A stretch of 64,000 nucleotides of DNA. Source: Mucilaginibacter sabulilitoris. GTDB taxonomy: Bacteria; Bacteroidota; Bacteroidia; Sphingobacteriales; Sphingobacteriaceae. The DNA lies in NCBI RefSeq assembly GCF_034262375.1, contig NZ_CP139558.1, positions 4,216,001-4,280,000 on the forward strand. The letters are read 5' to 3'. Position 1 is the stretch's first letter. The number at the start of each line of letters is the position of its first letter. Under the pieces are notes generated by a model. That model was not told the origin of the DNA, did not search any database, and saw only the letters and a program-made list of their open reading frames with translations. Below are positions 8,361 through 16,055 of this stretch, one piece after another. Both the position numbers and the translations under genes were made by a program.

Positions 8361-9755
8361 TTAATTACTTGGTGGTACCGTCCAGTTGCTGGCATCAAAA
8401 ACGGGGTTAACTTCCATATTATCATATTGTATGGTGAGTTTCTGCGTGCCGGAAGTTGATACTTCATGAAAGGGGATGGAGATCCCCTGTACCTGTCGCA
8501 TGTCTGACAGTAATGACGTTGATGTTTTACCGCCAATCCTATACCCAAAAGCAACCAGTTGGTTCTGGTCATTCACCGCGAAAACATAGTTATTGCCATC
8601 AAGCTTGCACTCAACAGTATATATATTGTTGTTTGGTGTTTTTTGGGTGTTGAGTATCTGCATTTTATCCAATGCTGCTTTGCGTAAACCCAGCACGTTT
8701 GAGTATAGTGTGCTTTTGTCTGAGGCTACCTTATCGGCTGGCAACATGGTTTTACTGCCATTTATCCATTGCCAGCCATTGTCGCCTTCGGTTTGTTCTA
8801 CGGAACTTAGCTTGCCGTTTTTCCATAATTCCACACGTATCCGGCTGTTGTCAAGGTCAATTAATTCAACTGCCTTTATGCCCATAATGGTGGCAGTTAA
8901 CCGGGCAGTTTTAACATTGTTGAGTTTGGCCCCGCCATGTGTGTTATTGGCTCTTAACAGCAAAGCCATCCCGTCGGTATTGTTTGTAACCGGTGATGTT
9001 GCTGTGATGTTATTGCTGGCTGTTGAAGTGGTTTTAGCGGCAACCGGTTTATCAGTTTCTTTATCATTATTTTTAAAATATATCCTGCCGTCAACCATTG
9101 CCATTTGGGTTTTCATGCCGGGCTTATCGCAAAAAAAGCTGTGCAACTCGGTTTTGCCATCACTATAAGTTAGGGTAAGCACTCCATCTTTAATTTTATA
9201 GATGCCGCTACCATTGCCACTGCTTGTGCTGCCGCCACCAACATTATCTCCGGCTATTAAGGTAGCTGATGAACGAGAATTACTGAAATGCCCGTTTGCA
9301 TCAAAATTTAATCCCCGGTGGGTTGATGTACCCACATAGGCCAAACCCGATACACCACCACCGCTGCCCATGGCGCTTATAAACTCATAATAGCCCGGTG
9401 GTATAATATTACCCTGGAGCTTAAACAGGTTATAACCATGGCCGTATAATGTACTGGCATCTTTTATGGTATATTGTGAATGCCCACCGGCAAAGTTTAA
9501 ATCAATCTTCGACCCGCTTACTGTGTATTTACCGCTAACCCTCGTTTTCCAGTCGGCTTGCCCCATCTGGTCATTAAAAGTACCATCGGGCCTGAACAGG
9601 AATACAATATCACGGCGGTTCATACCACCTCCAATTAGCGGACTAACCGTAAACTGGCAACCGGCGTAAACCCCATTAAGGCTACCGGTTTGTGCTTCTG
9701 CCCGGTAATAAACACCAATTGTACAGGTAATTAAGATGAGGATAAACAATTTCAT
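8361..9755 (-). CDS. Secreted two-domain protein of unknown function
   Basis: A 464-residue protein with a signal peptide (about residues 1-21, ending AEAQ). The N-terminal half (about 25-230) is Gly/Ser-rich with beta-strand repeats (LNGVYAGCQFTV, FLFRPDGTFND, HFSNSRSSATL), resembling a lipocalin-like fold. A Thr/Ser/Asn-rich linker (about 235-262) leads to a C-terminal domain of about 200 residues that is homologous over its full length to the protein encoded just upstream at 9859-10518. That domain has the rhythm of LolA/outer-membrane lipoprotein-sorting folds (VELWKNGKLSSVEQ, LLGLRKAALDKMQ), but this is a weak structural guess. Confidence 0.7.
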   Translation of the reverse strand: MKLFILILITCTIGVYYRAEAQTGSLNGVYAGCQFTVSPLIGGGMNRRDIVFLFRPDGTFNDQMGQADWKTRVSGKYTVSGSKIDLNFAGGHSQYTIKDASTLYGHGYNLFKLQGNIIPPGYYEFISAMGSGGGVSGLAYVGTSTHRGLNFDANGHFSNSRSSATLIAGDNVGGGSTSSGNGSGIYKIKDGVLTLTYSDGKTELHSFFCDKPGMKTQMAMVDGRIYFKNNDKETDKPVAAKTTSTASNNITATSPVTNNTDGMALLLRANNTHGGAKLNNVKTARLTATIMGIKAVELIDLDNSRIRVELWKNGKLSSVEQTEGDNGWQWINGSKTMLPADKVASDKSTLYSNVLGLRKAALDKMQILNTQKTPNNNIYTVECKLDGNNYVFAVNDQNQLVAFGYRIGGKTSTSLLSDMRQVQGISIPFHEVSTSGTQKLTIQYDNMEVNPVFDASNWTVPPSN

Positions 9756-9858
9756 AGGTCAGGAATTTCCCCAATAAACCTATATCTTCACTTGTTGTTT
9801 TGCCAAATATGTTAATTAACAGATACTTAATATTACGTCGATACTGGCGTATCAATTA

Positions 9859-10518
9859 TCACACACCCGCCGGGCTATCCCAGGTACTGTTATCAATCCC
9901 TGGGTTTATCTCAAAATCATCATACTCAATAACCAGCTTCTTAAAGCCGGTAGTTACTACTTCCTTAAATGGAATGATAATGCCCTGTATAGCACGCAGA
10001 TCAAAAAGCGCTGATACCGATGTTCGTCCCGCCGTTTTATTTGCCTCAGCCACAAGTTGGTTTTGGCTGTTAATAGCAAAAATATAATCATTGCCATCTA
10101 ACCTGCACAATACCGAGTAAGTGTTGTTTTTTAGTTTTTGCATGTTCAGCACCTGCATCTGGTTTAATGCCGGTTTACGCAGACCAAGCAAGCCTGAGTA
10201 AAATGTACTTTTCATCTCCGCAACGCGGTTAGGCGGCATGGGTGCTTTTTTGCCCTGCAGCCACCGCCAGCCATCATTTCCATCCATCTGCTCAACAGAA
10301 ACCAGCTGGCCGTTTTCCCAGAGCTCTATCCGTAGTTTATTGTCATAGATATCAGTATACGATATGGCTTTTACACCCATAATAACGGCCGAGTAACGCA
10401 TGGTTTTAATGATATCAAGTGCATGCCCGCCGTGGGCAAGGTTTGCTTTTAAAAGTAATGTTTTTGCATCATGATGATCTGTCAGCTTTCTTTTTATTGT
10501 TTTGCCGGGTTCATTCAT
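9859..10518 (-). CDS. Paralogue of the C-terminal domain of the downstream secreted protein
   Basis: A 219-residue protein aligning with residues about 262-464 of the product at 8361-9755: shared stretches include RIELWENGQLVSVEQ / RVELWKNGKLSSVEQ, LLGLRKPALNQMQVLN / VLGLRKAALDKMQILN, and IIIPFKEV / ISIPFHEV. Unlike its neighbour it has no signal peptide or lipobox at this start, so it may be cytoplasmic or its true start may differ. The genes lie in tandem 103 bases apart, as expected from a local duplication. Function unknown; a LolA-like hydrophobic-ligand fold is possible. Confidence 0.7.
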   Translation of the reverse strand: MNEPGKTIKRKLTDHHDAKTLLLKANLAHGGHALDIIKTMRYSAVIMGVKAISYTDIYDNKLRIELWENGQLVSVEQMDGNDGWRWLQGKKAPMPPNRVAEMKSTFYSGLLGLRKPALNQMQVLNMQKLKNNTYSVLCRLDGNDYIFAINSQNQLVAEANKTAGRTSVSALFDLRAIQGIIIPFKEVVTTGFKKLVIEYDDFEINPGIDNSTWDSPAGV

Positions 10519-10679
10519 AGTATATTTATTGGAGCAGCATTTTCAGACTGTTTAGAAACTTACTATCTAAGCTTATATTTTCAGTAAGTTTTAGTAGAAA
10601 CGTTTTAAGTACACGATCTGTATATGTACAATACCGGTTACATCAAAAATTAATCCAATACCACTTTATGGCGGGTAGT

Positions 10680-10723
10680 GAAGAATCTATTAAACGATAG
10701 ATCCTTCGTTCCTCAGGATGACA
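10680..10723. repeat. Dispersed hairpin repeat, GAAGAATCT/AGATCCTTC type
   Basis: GAAGAATCTAT pairs with ATAGATCCTTC around TAAACG (10680-10706), followed by GTTCCTCAGGATGACA. This is a recurrent intergenic motif type in Bacteroidota genomes and resembles the element at 38251-38346 (paired ATCT core, TGTCA/TGACA end). The rest of the 330-base gap (10519-10847) shows nothing else recognisable. Confidence 0.55.
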
Positions 10724-10847
10724 AATGAATTAAAAATTGCCCGGTACCTCACAATGACTTTTGTAAAATATATGTCCGATCTTGACTCTTCACTCTTATT
10801 TCGTGGTTCTTTCCAAAACTCTAAAATTTGTATACTTTTATTGTTCA

Positions 10848-12170
10848 ATGGAAACCAAAAATAATAAGAAAACCATACGGGCCTGGGCTATGTTTGATTG
10901 GGCCAACTCTGCTTATAACCTCGTTATCACTTCAACCATTTTTCCGGCCTATTATGTGGCCATCACTACTACAGAAACTAATGGGGGCAGGGTCATGTTT
11001 TTTGGTAAAAGCTTTGTTAACACCGCGCTGTCAGATTACGCTTTGTCGGCCGCTTATTTAGTTATTGTGTTATTGTTACCTATATTATCGTCCATTGCCG
11101 ATTATAAAGGCAACAAGAAAATATTTATGCAGTTTTTTACGGCTATCGGCGCGCTATCCTGCTGTACCCTGTATTTTTTTAAGGCTGATAGCATTGAATT
11201 AGGCATCATAGCCTTTGCACTTGCCGCCATTGGCTACAGCGGGGGCTTTGTGTTTTACAATTCTTACCTGCCCGAAATTGCCACTGTTGACATGCAGGAT
11301 AAGGTAAGCGCCAAGGGTTTTACCTATGGCTATATAGGCAGTGTATTGCTCCAGCTTATTTGCTTTGTATTTGTATTAAAACCCGAGCTGTTTGGTATAG
11401 TCGACAAAACATTTCCGGCCCGGCTGTCGTTCCTGCTGGTTGGTTTATGGTGGATAGGCTTTGCGCTGATCCCGTTTATTGTATTGCCCAAGGGAAGTCC
11501 CAATGCGCAGAAGCACGATCACGATATTATAAAGGGGGGCTTTATTGAACTTGGTAAAGTTTGGGCTAAGGTTAAAACCATGCCTTTATTAAAAAGGTTC
11601 CTACCGGCATTTTTCTTTTACTCTATGGGGGTACAAACCATTATGCTGGTGGCTACGGGCTTTGCCGCCAAAGAGCTGCACATGCCAACAGCGGCGCTTA
11701 TTACCACTATATTGATCATTCAACTGGTGGCCATAGCGGGCGCTACGCTCATGTCGAGGTTATCCGGAAAATATGGTAACGTACGGGTGCTGATCATGGT
11801 GGTTGTTATCTGGATATTAGTGTGTGCGGCGGCTTACGTAACTACCACCTCCACACAGTTTTATATAGTGGCTGCCGTAGTAGGTTTGGTAATGGGCGGC
11901 ATCCAATCCATGTCGCGGTCAACCTATTCCAAATATTTACCCGAAAACATTACCGACACAGCATCGTTCTTTAGTTTTTATGACGTAACCGAAAAGCTGG
12001 CCATAGTAGGCGGGGTATTTAGTTTTGGTTTTTTTGAGGAGCTAACCGGTAGCCCGCGTAATTCGGTACTGGTATTGGCTGTCTTTTTTGTTATAGGATT
12101 AGTATTATTGTTTTCTTTGCTGTCGGCAGAAAAAAAGCTTAAGAAAAATATGGAATTTAGCGCCGTGTAA
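10848..12170 (+). CDS. MFS transporter, UMF1 (Atg22-like) family
   Basis: A 440-residue integral membrane protein with 12 predicted segments. I placed the start at the ATG at 10848 (METKNNKKTIRAWAMFDWANSAY); the preceding 22 codons are not protein-like. The opening RAWAMFDWANSAYN is diagnostic for the UMF1/Atg22 branch of the major facilitator superfamily, whose yeast member exports amino acids from the vacuole. Other marks are PILSSIADYKGNKK and QSMSRSTYSKYLPE. Bacterial substrates are not established. The Fe-S protein gene follows 13 bases downstream and is probably in the same transcript. Confidence 0.88.
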   Translation: METKNNKKTIRAWAMFDWANSAYNLVITSTIFPAYYVAITTTETNGGRVMFFGKSFVNTALSDYALSAAYLVIVLLLPILSSIADYKGNKKIFMQFFTAIGALSCCTLYFFKADSIELGIIAFALAAIGYSGGFVFYNSYLPEIATVDMQDKVSAKGFTYGYIGSVLLQLICFVFVLKPELFGIVDKTFPARLSFLLVGLWWIGFALIPFIVLPKGSPNAQKHDHDIIKGGFIELGKVWAKVKTMPLLKRFLPAFFFYSMGVQTIMLVATGFAAKELHMPTAALITTILIIQLVAIAGATLMSRLSGKYGNVRVLIMVVVIWILVCAAAYVTTTSTQFYIVAAVVGLVMGGIQSMSRSTYSKYLPENITDTASFFSFYDVTEKLAIVGGVFSFGFFEELTGSPRNSVLVLAVFFVIGLVLLFSLLSAEKKLKKNMEFSAV

Positions 12171-12183
12171 TTTTGTGTAAGAG

Positions 12184-12912
12184 ATGAAGATTGAGTTGTT
12201 TGTACCCTGTTTTATTGATCAATTATTTCCTGATACTGCTTTTAACACCATAAAGGTGCTGGAAAAGGCGGGCTGCAAAGTTAGCTTTAATCCAAATCAA
12301 ACCTGCTGCGGCCAGCCCGCTTTTAACGCCGGTTTCTGGGACGATGCCAAAACGGTAGGCAGTAAATTCCTGAATGATTTTTCGGATGACAGCGTGATTG
12401 TAACCCCATCTGCATCGTGCACAGGCATGGTAAAAAATTATTATAACGATCTGTTTACCAATACCGCGGTGCATAATAAATGCCGCAGCATACAGGGCAA
12501 TATTTACGAGCTATCGGACTTCCTGGTAAACATACTGCAGTTTGATTACTTTGGCGCCGAGTTGGATGGAAAAGCGGTTTATCATGATAGCTGCGCCGGC
12601 TTGCGCGAATGCAAGATAAAGGACGAGCCCCGGCAGCTGCTCTCCAAGGTACTGGGACTTGAATTGCTCGAATTAAAGGACAACGAAACCTGCTGTGGCT
12701 TCGGCGGCACGTTCGCGGTTAAGTTTGATGGCATATCAACCGCAATGGCACAACAAAAGGTTGATAATGCACTGGCAGCAGGAGCAGAGTATATCATATC
12801 AACCGATGCCTCCTGTTTACTCCATTTACAGGGTTATATCGACAAAAACAACCTCCCTATAAAAACCATGCACATAGCCGATGTTTTAGCCCTGGGGTGG
12901 GGGAATGTGTAG
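12184..12912 (+). CDS. lutA: LutA/YkgE-like (Fe-S)-binding cysteine-rich protein
   Basis: A 242-residue cytoplasmic protein with two cysteine-rich CCG domains: TCCGQPAFNAGF (about residue 40) with SASCTG, and ETCCGFGG (about residue 168) with HDSCAG upstream and DASCLLH downstream. This is the arrangement of LutA/YkgE and GlcF C-terminal domains, which hold Fe-S clusters in the LutABC complex that oxidises L-lactate. No lutB or lutC lies in this window, so either the partners are elsewhere or it serves another oxidoreductase. It follows the UMF1 transporter by 13 bases, which would fit co-expression. Confidence 0.8.
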   Translation: MKIELFVPCFIDQLFPDTAFNTIKVLEKAGCKVSFNPNQTCCGQPAFNAGFWDDAKTVGSKFLNDFSDDSVIVTPSASCTGMVKNYYNDLFTNTAVHNKCRSIQGNIYELSDFLVNILQFDYFGAELDGKAVYHDSCAGLRECKIKDEPRQLLSKVLGLELLELKDNETCCGFGGTFAVKFDGISTAMAQQKVDNALAAGAEYIISTDASCLLHLQGYIDKNNLPIKTMHIADVLALGWGNV

Positions 12913-12914
12913 TT

Positions 12915-12960
12915 TTGATTTCGGAATTAGGATGTTCGATTTCGGATTTGGTTTTAATAG
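12915..12960 (+). repeat. GATTTCGGA word repeat
   Basis: GATTTCGGAATTAGGATGTTC is followed by GATTTCGGATTTGG, giving two near-copies of a 9-base word in a 46-base stretch after the stop codon. The pattern is like other low-complexity intergenic repeats in this window. Confidence 0.35.
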
Positions 12961-13002
12961 GTAAAGAACGTTGCATCGTTTGGTATTTTGGTAAGAACAT
13001 TT

Positions 13003-13281
13003 ATGGAAATAATTATTGATGGTGAACGGATTAGAAATATAGAGGATTTCCATTTGGAGATTAAAGAAAAATTAAAATTTCCGGAATACTATGGTGAAAA
13101 TATGAACGCACTTTGGGACTGCTTAACGAGTTCGATTGAGCTTCCTGTCACATTAATCTGGAAGAATGTTAATATAAGTAAGGCAAGCCTGGGGGAAGAT
13201 TTTAATAGCATTGTCGACCTTTTTTTTCGGCCGAGAAGGAAATCGATGGTTTTAGTATCCAATATATTTAACCACGAGTAG
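13003..13281 (+). CDS. Barstar-family protein (RNase inhibitor fold)
   Basis: A 92-residue protein starting at the ATG at 13003 (MEIIIDGERIRNIEDFH). FPEYYGENMNALWDCLTS is the barstar signature, including the loop that covers the barnase active site, and the length matches the family. Barstar inhibits secreted barnase-type RNases; stand-alone homologues may be immunity proteins for polymorphic toxins. No barnase-type or toxin gene is next to it, so it is an orphan here. Codon and base use are more AT-rich than the flanking lutA-like gene. Confidence 0.8.
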   Translation: MEIIIDGERIRNIEDFHLEIKEKLKFPEYYGENMNALWDCLTSSIELPVTLIWKNVNISKASLGEDFNSIVDLFFRPRRKSMVLVSNIFNHE

Positions 13282-13414
13282 TCCTTTTAAATGTCTGCCC
13301 TTGAATACTTTTTAAGCAAGCATCTATATTAAAGCAAGCCGTAGGTTAGGGATTATTTGATTATAGGAATTATAATACCTTGAAACAATTTGATATCTGA
13401 ATAGTCATAATTGC

Positions 13415-13858
13415 ATGAAAAACTTAGTTGCAATAATGATGATAAACCTTGCATTTGCCGGTGCGGCAAGTGCAGCTAATTTAAACCCGGTAAAAAACGC
13501 GGCAGAGCACATCGTTTTAAAAGATAGTATCATTCGTAAAAAAATACTGTTAGCGCAATTCCCGGCCCGTAATGTTTCGAGCGTTGATGTGCGCGAAATT
13601 ATTTTTAGCCCGAAACAACAAACCGGCAAACACCAGCATCCTATACCGGTAATGGGCTATATTGCTTCGGGATCTGTACTGTTTCAGGTTGAGGGCCAGC
13701 CGTCAAAAATTCTGCACACCGGGGAGGCTTTTTACGAACCTGCGAATACCACCATTGTACATTTTGATAACCAGTCGGCCACTGAGGGTTTAAAATTTGT
13801 TGCTTATTACCTGCTTAATGGCGAAACCGAATTGATTAAAATGATGCCTGGAAAGTAG
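13415..13858 (+). CDS. Secreted cupin-domain protein
   Basis: A 147-residue protein with an N-terminal signal peptide (about residues 1-20, AASAA). The cupin core lies at about 62-125: GKHQHPIPVMGYIASGSVLFQVEG carries the HxH metal motif and HTGEAFYEPANTTIVHFDNQ the second motif. Small single-domain cupins of this sort bind a divalent metal and are often annotated as possible dioxygenases or sensors; the reaction is unknown. It stands 55 bases before a DinB-family gene on the same strand. Confidence 0.78.
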   Translation: MKNLVAIMMINLAFAGAASAANLNPVKNAAEHIVLKDSIIRKKILLAQFPARNVSSVDVREIIFSPKQQTGKHQHPIPVMGYIASGSVLFQVEGQPSKILHTGEAFYEPANTTIVHFDNQSATEGLKFVAYYLLNGETELIKMMPGK

Positions 13859-13919
13859 ATCAAACAATTATTTCTGAGTGCACACTGGATAATTTATAAT
13901 TCAATCCGCAAATTTGATC

Positions 13920-14456
13920 ATGAGAATAATACAACCACCTCAGCCGGGAGAGTATCCGCCTTATGCCATCATGTATATGAAACTGCTCCCCACAGACGGA
14001 CTAATTCTAAAGCATCTGCAGGATAATTTTGATATGGTGAAGGAGTTGATCTATTCGTTACCCGAGAACATGCTGTACCACAGATATGCGCCAGGCAAGT
14101 GGAGCATTAAAGAAACCCTGGTGCACATTATTGACGACGAGCGCATTTTTGCCTATCGCGCACTGAGTTTTGCCCGCAACGAAAAAAACAACCTGATCGG
14201 CTTTGACCAGGATTCTTATGCCACCTACTCTGATGCGGATAACCGCGCTTTGGACAATATTTTTGAAGAATATAAGGCGGTACGGAGATCGACCATAGCC
14301 CTGTTCAATGGCCTGCCCGACGATGCCTTTGACCGTATGGGACATGGCACCGGCACTGCTAACGATGCCACGGTAAGGGCCTTAGCCTACCACATCGCCG
14401 GGCATGAGCTGCATCATGTTAATATTATTAAGGACAAGTATCTGGAGAGAAAATAG
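13920..14456 (+). CDS. DinB_2-family protein
   Basis: A 178-residue soluble protein; the ATG at 13920 is preferred over an in-frame TTG six bases earlier. The sequence has the DinB_2 arrangement: APGKWSIKETLVHIIDDERIFAYR around residues 60-83 and AGHELHHVNIIKDKYL at the C-terminus, giving the three histidines of the metal site (VHII, GHE, HHV). Members act on thiol cofactors or have unknown roles. It is only distantly like the other DinB protein at 3785. Transcription converges with the gene at 14470. Confidence 0.75.
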   Translation: MRIIQPPQPGEYPPYAIMYMKLLPTDGLILKHLQDNFDMVKELIYSLPENMLYHRYAPGKWSIKETLVHIIDDERIFAYRALSFARNEKNNLIGFDQDSYATYSDADNRALDNIFEEYKAVRRSTIALFNGLPDDAFDRMGHGTGTANDATVRALAYHIAGHELHHVNIIKDKYLERK

Positions 14457-14469
14457 GATATAAATTTGC

Positions 14470-14931
14470 TTATTCAACGACTACCTGTTTTCCATTAAAA
14501 CTTAGGGTTTCGTTCCAATGAACTCGAATATTGGTTATTTGCGCGTCGGGATTTACTTTTTGCAATAATCCATTTCCATCTACAAACAATCCCGAATAAT
14601 ATGTGCTGTCTCCGATACCTACTATATCCCGTTTCTCGTTAGGGTGTAAGGCGACAAGCCAAAAAATTGGCTCTTCTTTATCAAGTCGAGACTTGGCCTC
14701 ACTAAATACCAAATCCCAGTTTTCTCCAACCTTTGATAGTAAAAATTTAAATAACGGGGTATAATCATAACCAAATTTACCGCTGTTCATGGGTAAATGC
14801 GAAGACTCATTTTTTAAAAAAGCTTTAGTGTGCCGCTGATAGCGAAATTCGCTTCCGGTGACAACGTTGTATTTACTATTTAAAGACACCTTATTTTCTT
14901 TCCGATAAAGTGGTTTTTTTATTCCTTTCAT
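14470..14931 (-). CDS. Conserved uncharacterised protein
   Basis: A 153-residue soluble protein without signal or membrane segment. Recognisable stretches are KPLYRKENKVSLN at the start, DYTPLFKFLLSKVGENWDLVFSEA in the middle and YYSGLFVDGNGLLQKVNP near the end. I recall this arrangement from Bacteroidota proteins of unknown function, but cannot name a family. It is 6 bases downstream of the zinc-ribbon protein gene on the same strand and is probably co-expressed. Basic N-terminus and acidic middle are notable; no catalytic motif is evident. Confidence 0.6.
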   Translation of the reverse strand: MKGIKKPLYRKENKVSLNSKYNVVTGSEFRYQRHTKAFLKNESSHLPMNSGKFGYDYTPLFKFLLSKVGENWDLVFSEAKSRLDKEEPIFWLVALHPNEKRDIVGIGDSTYYSGLFVDGNGLLQKVNPDAQITNIRVHWNETLSFNGKQVVVE

Positions 14932-14937
14932 ATTCGA

Positions 14938-15537
14938 TTATTTCCGGTCTATATCAATCACCTCGAAGTCTTTATTGCTAATGAGCTGCGATACAGGAAA
15001 TTCTTTGATAACAGAGTTATCAAATTCCTTGTCCTTCAGGTCATCGATACTGCTTTCCATATTTGTCTGGAATTTATTAAAAGCTACATAAACCAGGTTA
15101 CCGGTAACATGATCAACTTTAAACAGTGTGTATTGATCATCTTTTACCTTTACTTCCAGCACATCGTCTTTATGTAGTGAAGTGAGCATTTTGCTTACCT
15201 TCGATGCCTTTTGCTTATCGGCAATGGCAAATCCGGCAATAGCCAGAGCTATAATCAATAGACCAGAGAATGTCCACACGGGTATTTTAGTATGTGTTTT
15301 AAGATTCTCATAACCCAGTTTTATAGAAGCAGGCATTTCTTTCTGTTTTAAAATCTGCTGGCAACTGGTACATTGCGATACGCCGGTTTTACCAATAGGG
15401 AACACCGGTATCCAGAAGATATGCGCATATCTTTGAAATACATTCATCTGTACGCTGCCAGATGTGTTGCAGTTGGGGCAATTGTCGGCCAAAGGTTCCG
15501 TTTTTTGCAGGGACGCGCGCATTCCGTAAATGATCAT
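14938..15537 (-). CDS. Zinc-ribbon membrane protein
   Basis: A 199-residue protein with an N-terminal zinc-ribbon, CPNC at about residue 20 and CTSC at about 56, then one membrane helix (about 91-110, VWTFSGLLIIALAIAGFAIA) and a C-terminal domain of about 90 residues rich in charged beta-strand sequence. The layout places the ribbon and the tail on opposite membrane sides. It resembles small zinc-ribbon domain proteins of Bacteroidota of unknown role. Operon partner: the uncharacterised gene 6 bases downstream. Confidence 0.65.
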   Translation of the reverse strand: MIIYGMRASLQKTEPLADNCPNCNTSGSVQMNVFQRYAHIFWIPVFPIGKTGVSQCTSCQQILKQKEMPASIKLGYENLKTHTKIPVWTFSGLLIIALAIAGFAIADKQKASKVSKMLTSLHKDDVLEVKVKDDQYTLFKVDHVTGNLVYVAFNKFQTNMESSIDDLKDKEFDNSVIKEFPVSQLISNKDFEVIDIDRK

Positions 15538-15681
15538 GCTTTTTGTGATTTTAAGGTTAAGGTTTCAATTCAATAATTTATTGTTTTGAAATTAATAAAA
15601 ATTGGTATTGTCTGTATTAATTATTTTATATCAAAGGAATTTATCAGATATTCGTCTAAATTTCGTATCTTTATATTCATC

Positions 15682-15726
15682 AACAGCCCGGTTATCTGAA
15701 ATCAGATAACCGGGCTGTTTTGTTAT
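15682..15726 (+). terminator. Strong hairpin with T-tract, not attached to a gene
   Basis: An 18-base perfect stem (15682-15699 pairing with 15702-15719) with a 2-base loop, followed by TTTTGTTATT. On the plus strand it has the form of an intrinsic terminator, but the gene on the left is transcribed away from it and thrS begins 330 bases later. It could end a very short RNA or act as an attenuator in the thrS leader. Confidence 0.75.
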
Positions 15727-16055
15727 TCACACAATATATAAAAGCTAGGTAATTCGTTTTTTATCTATTCGTTATCAATTGATTAAAACTTTTAAAATAT
15801 CAAAAAGCGGTCAAAAAAATGTTAAAATTGATCATTTTGAAATGGCTTAGTAATGTTTTGATCAGGTTTTAATTGCTTTTTGAAGTGTTTTTAAGCAGTT
15901 TTTTGTTAAAATTTAGCTTTAAAAAGTTTACTTAAGCAGGTTTGGGGAAATCCCCAAAATCAAAATAAAATCTTATTTTAGCGCCACAAAATATAGATCA
16001 CTTTGTAGGTGATTGATAAAAAATAATTTTTATAAAATTTAAATCATAGTTGTAG
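15721..16055 (+). promoter_or_regulatory. AT-rich leader region of the thrS operon
   Basis: There is no coding potential here. It contains a hairpin TTTGGGGA/TCCCCAAA at 15941-15958 and a smaller ATCAC/GTGAT pairing near 15996-16014. Long structured leaders before thrS are the classical site of autoregulation by ThrRS in other bacteria; here the mechanism is inferred only. I found no clear TTTG-N19-TAnnTTTG promoter. Confidence 0.4.

Noticed and set aside
8593..9168. A 191-codon plus-strand frame inside the secreted protein gene
   Set aside because: Shadow in a long coding region; the minus strand carries a signal peptide and homology to its neighbour.
12184..12912. A complete lactate-utilisation operon
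   Set aside because: Only a LutA-like gene is present; neighbours are a UMF1 transporter and a barstar.
15682..16055. A T-box riboswitch before thrS
   Set aside because: No T-box sequence or specifier loop is recognisable, and T-boxes are not typical of Bacteroidota.
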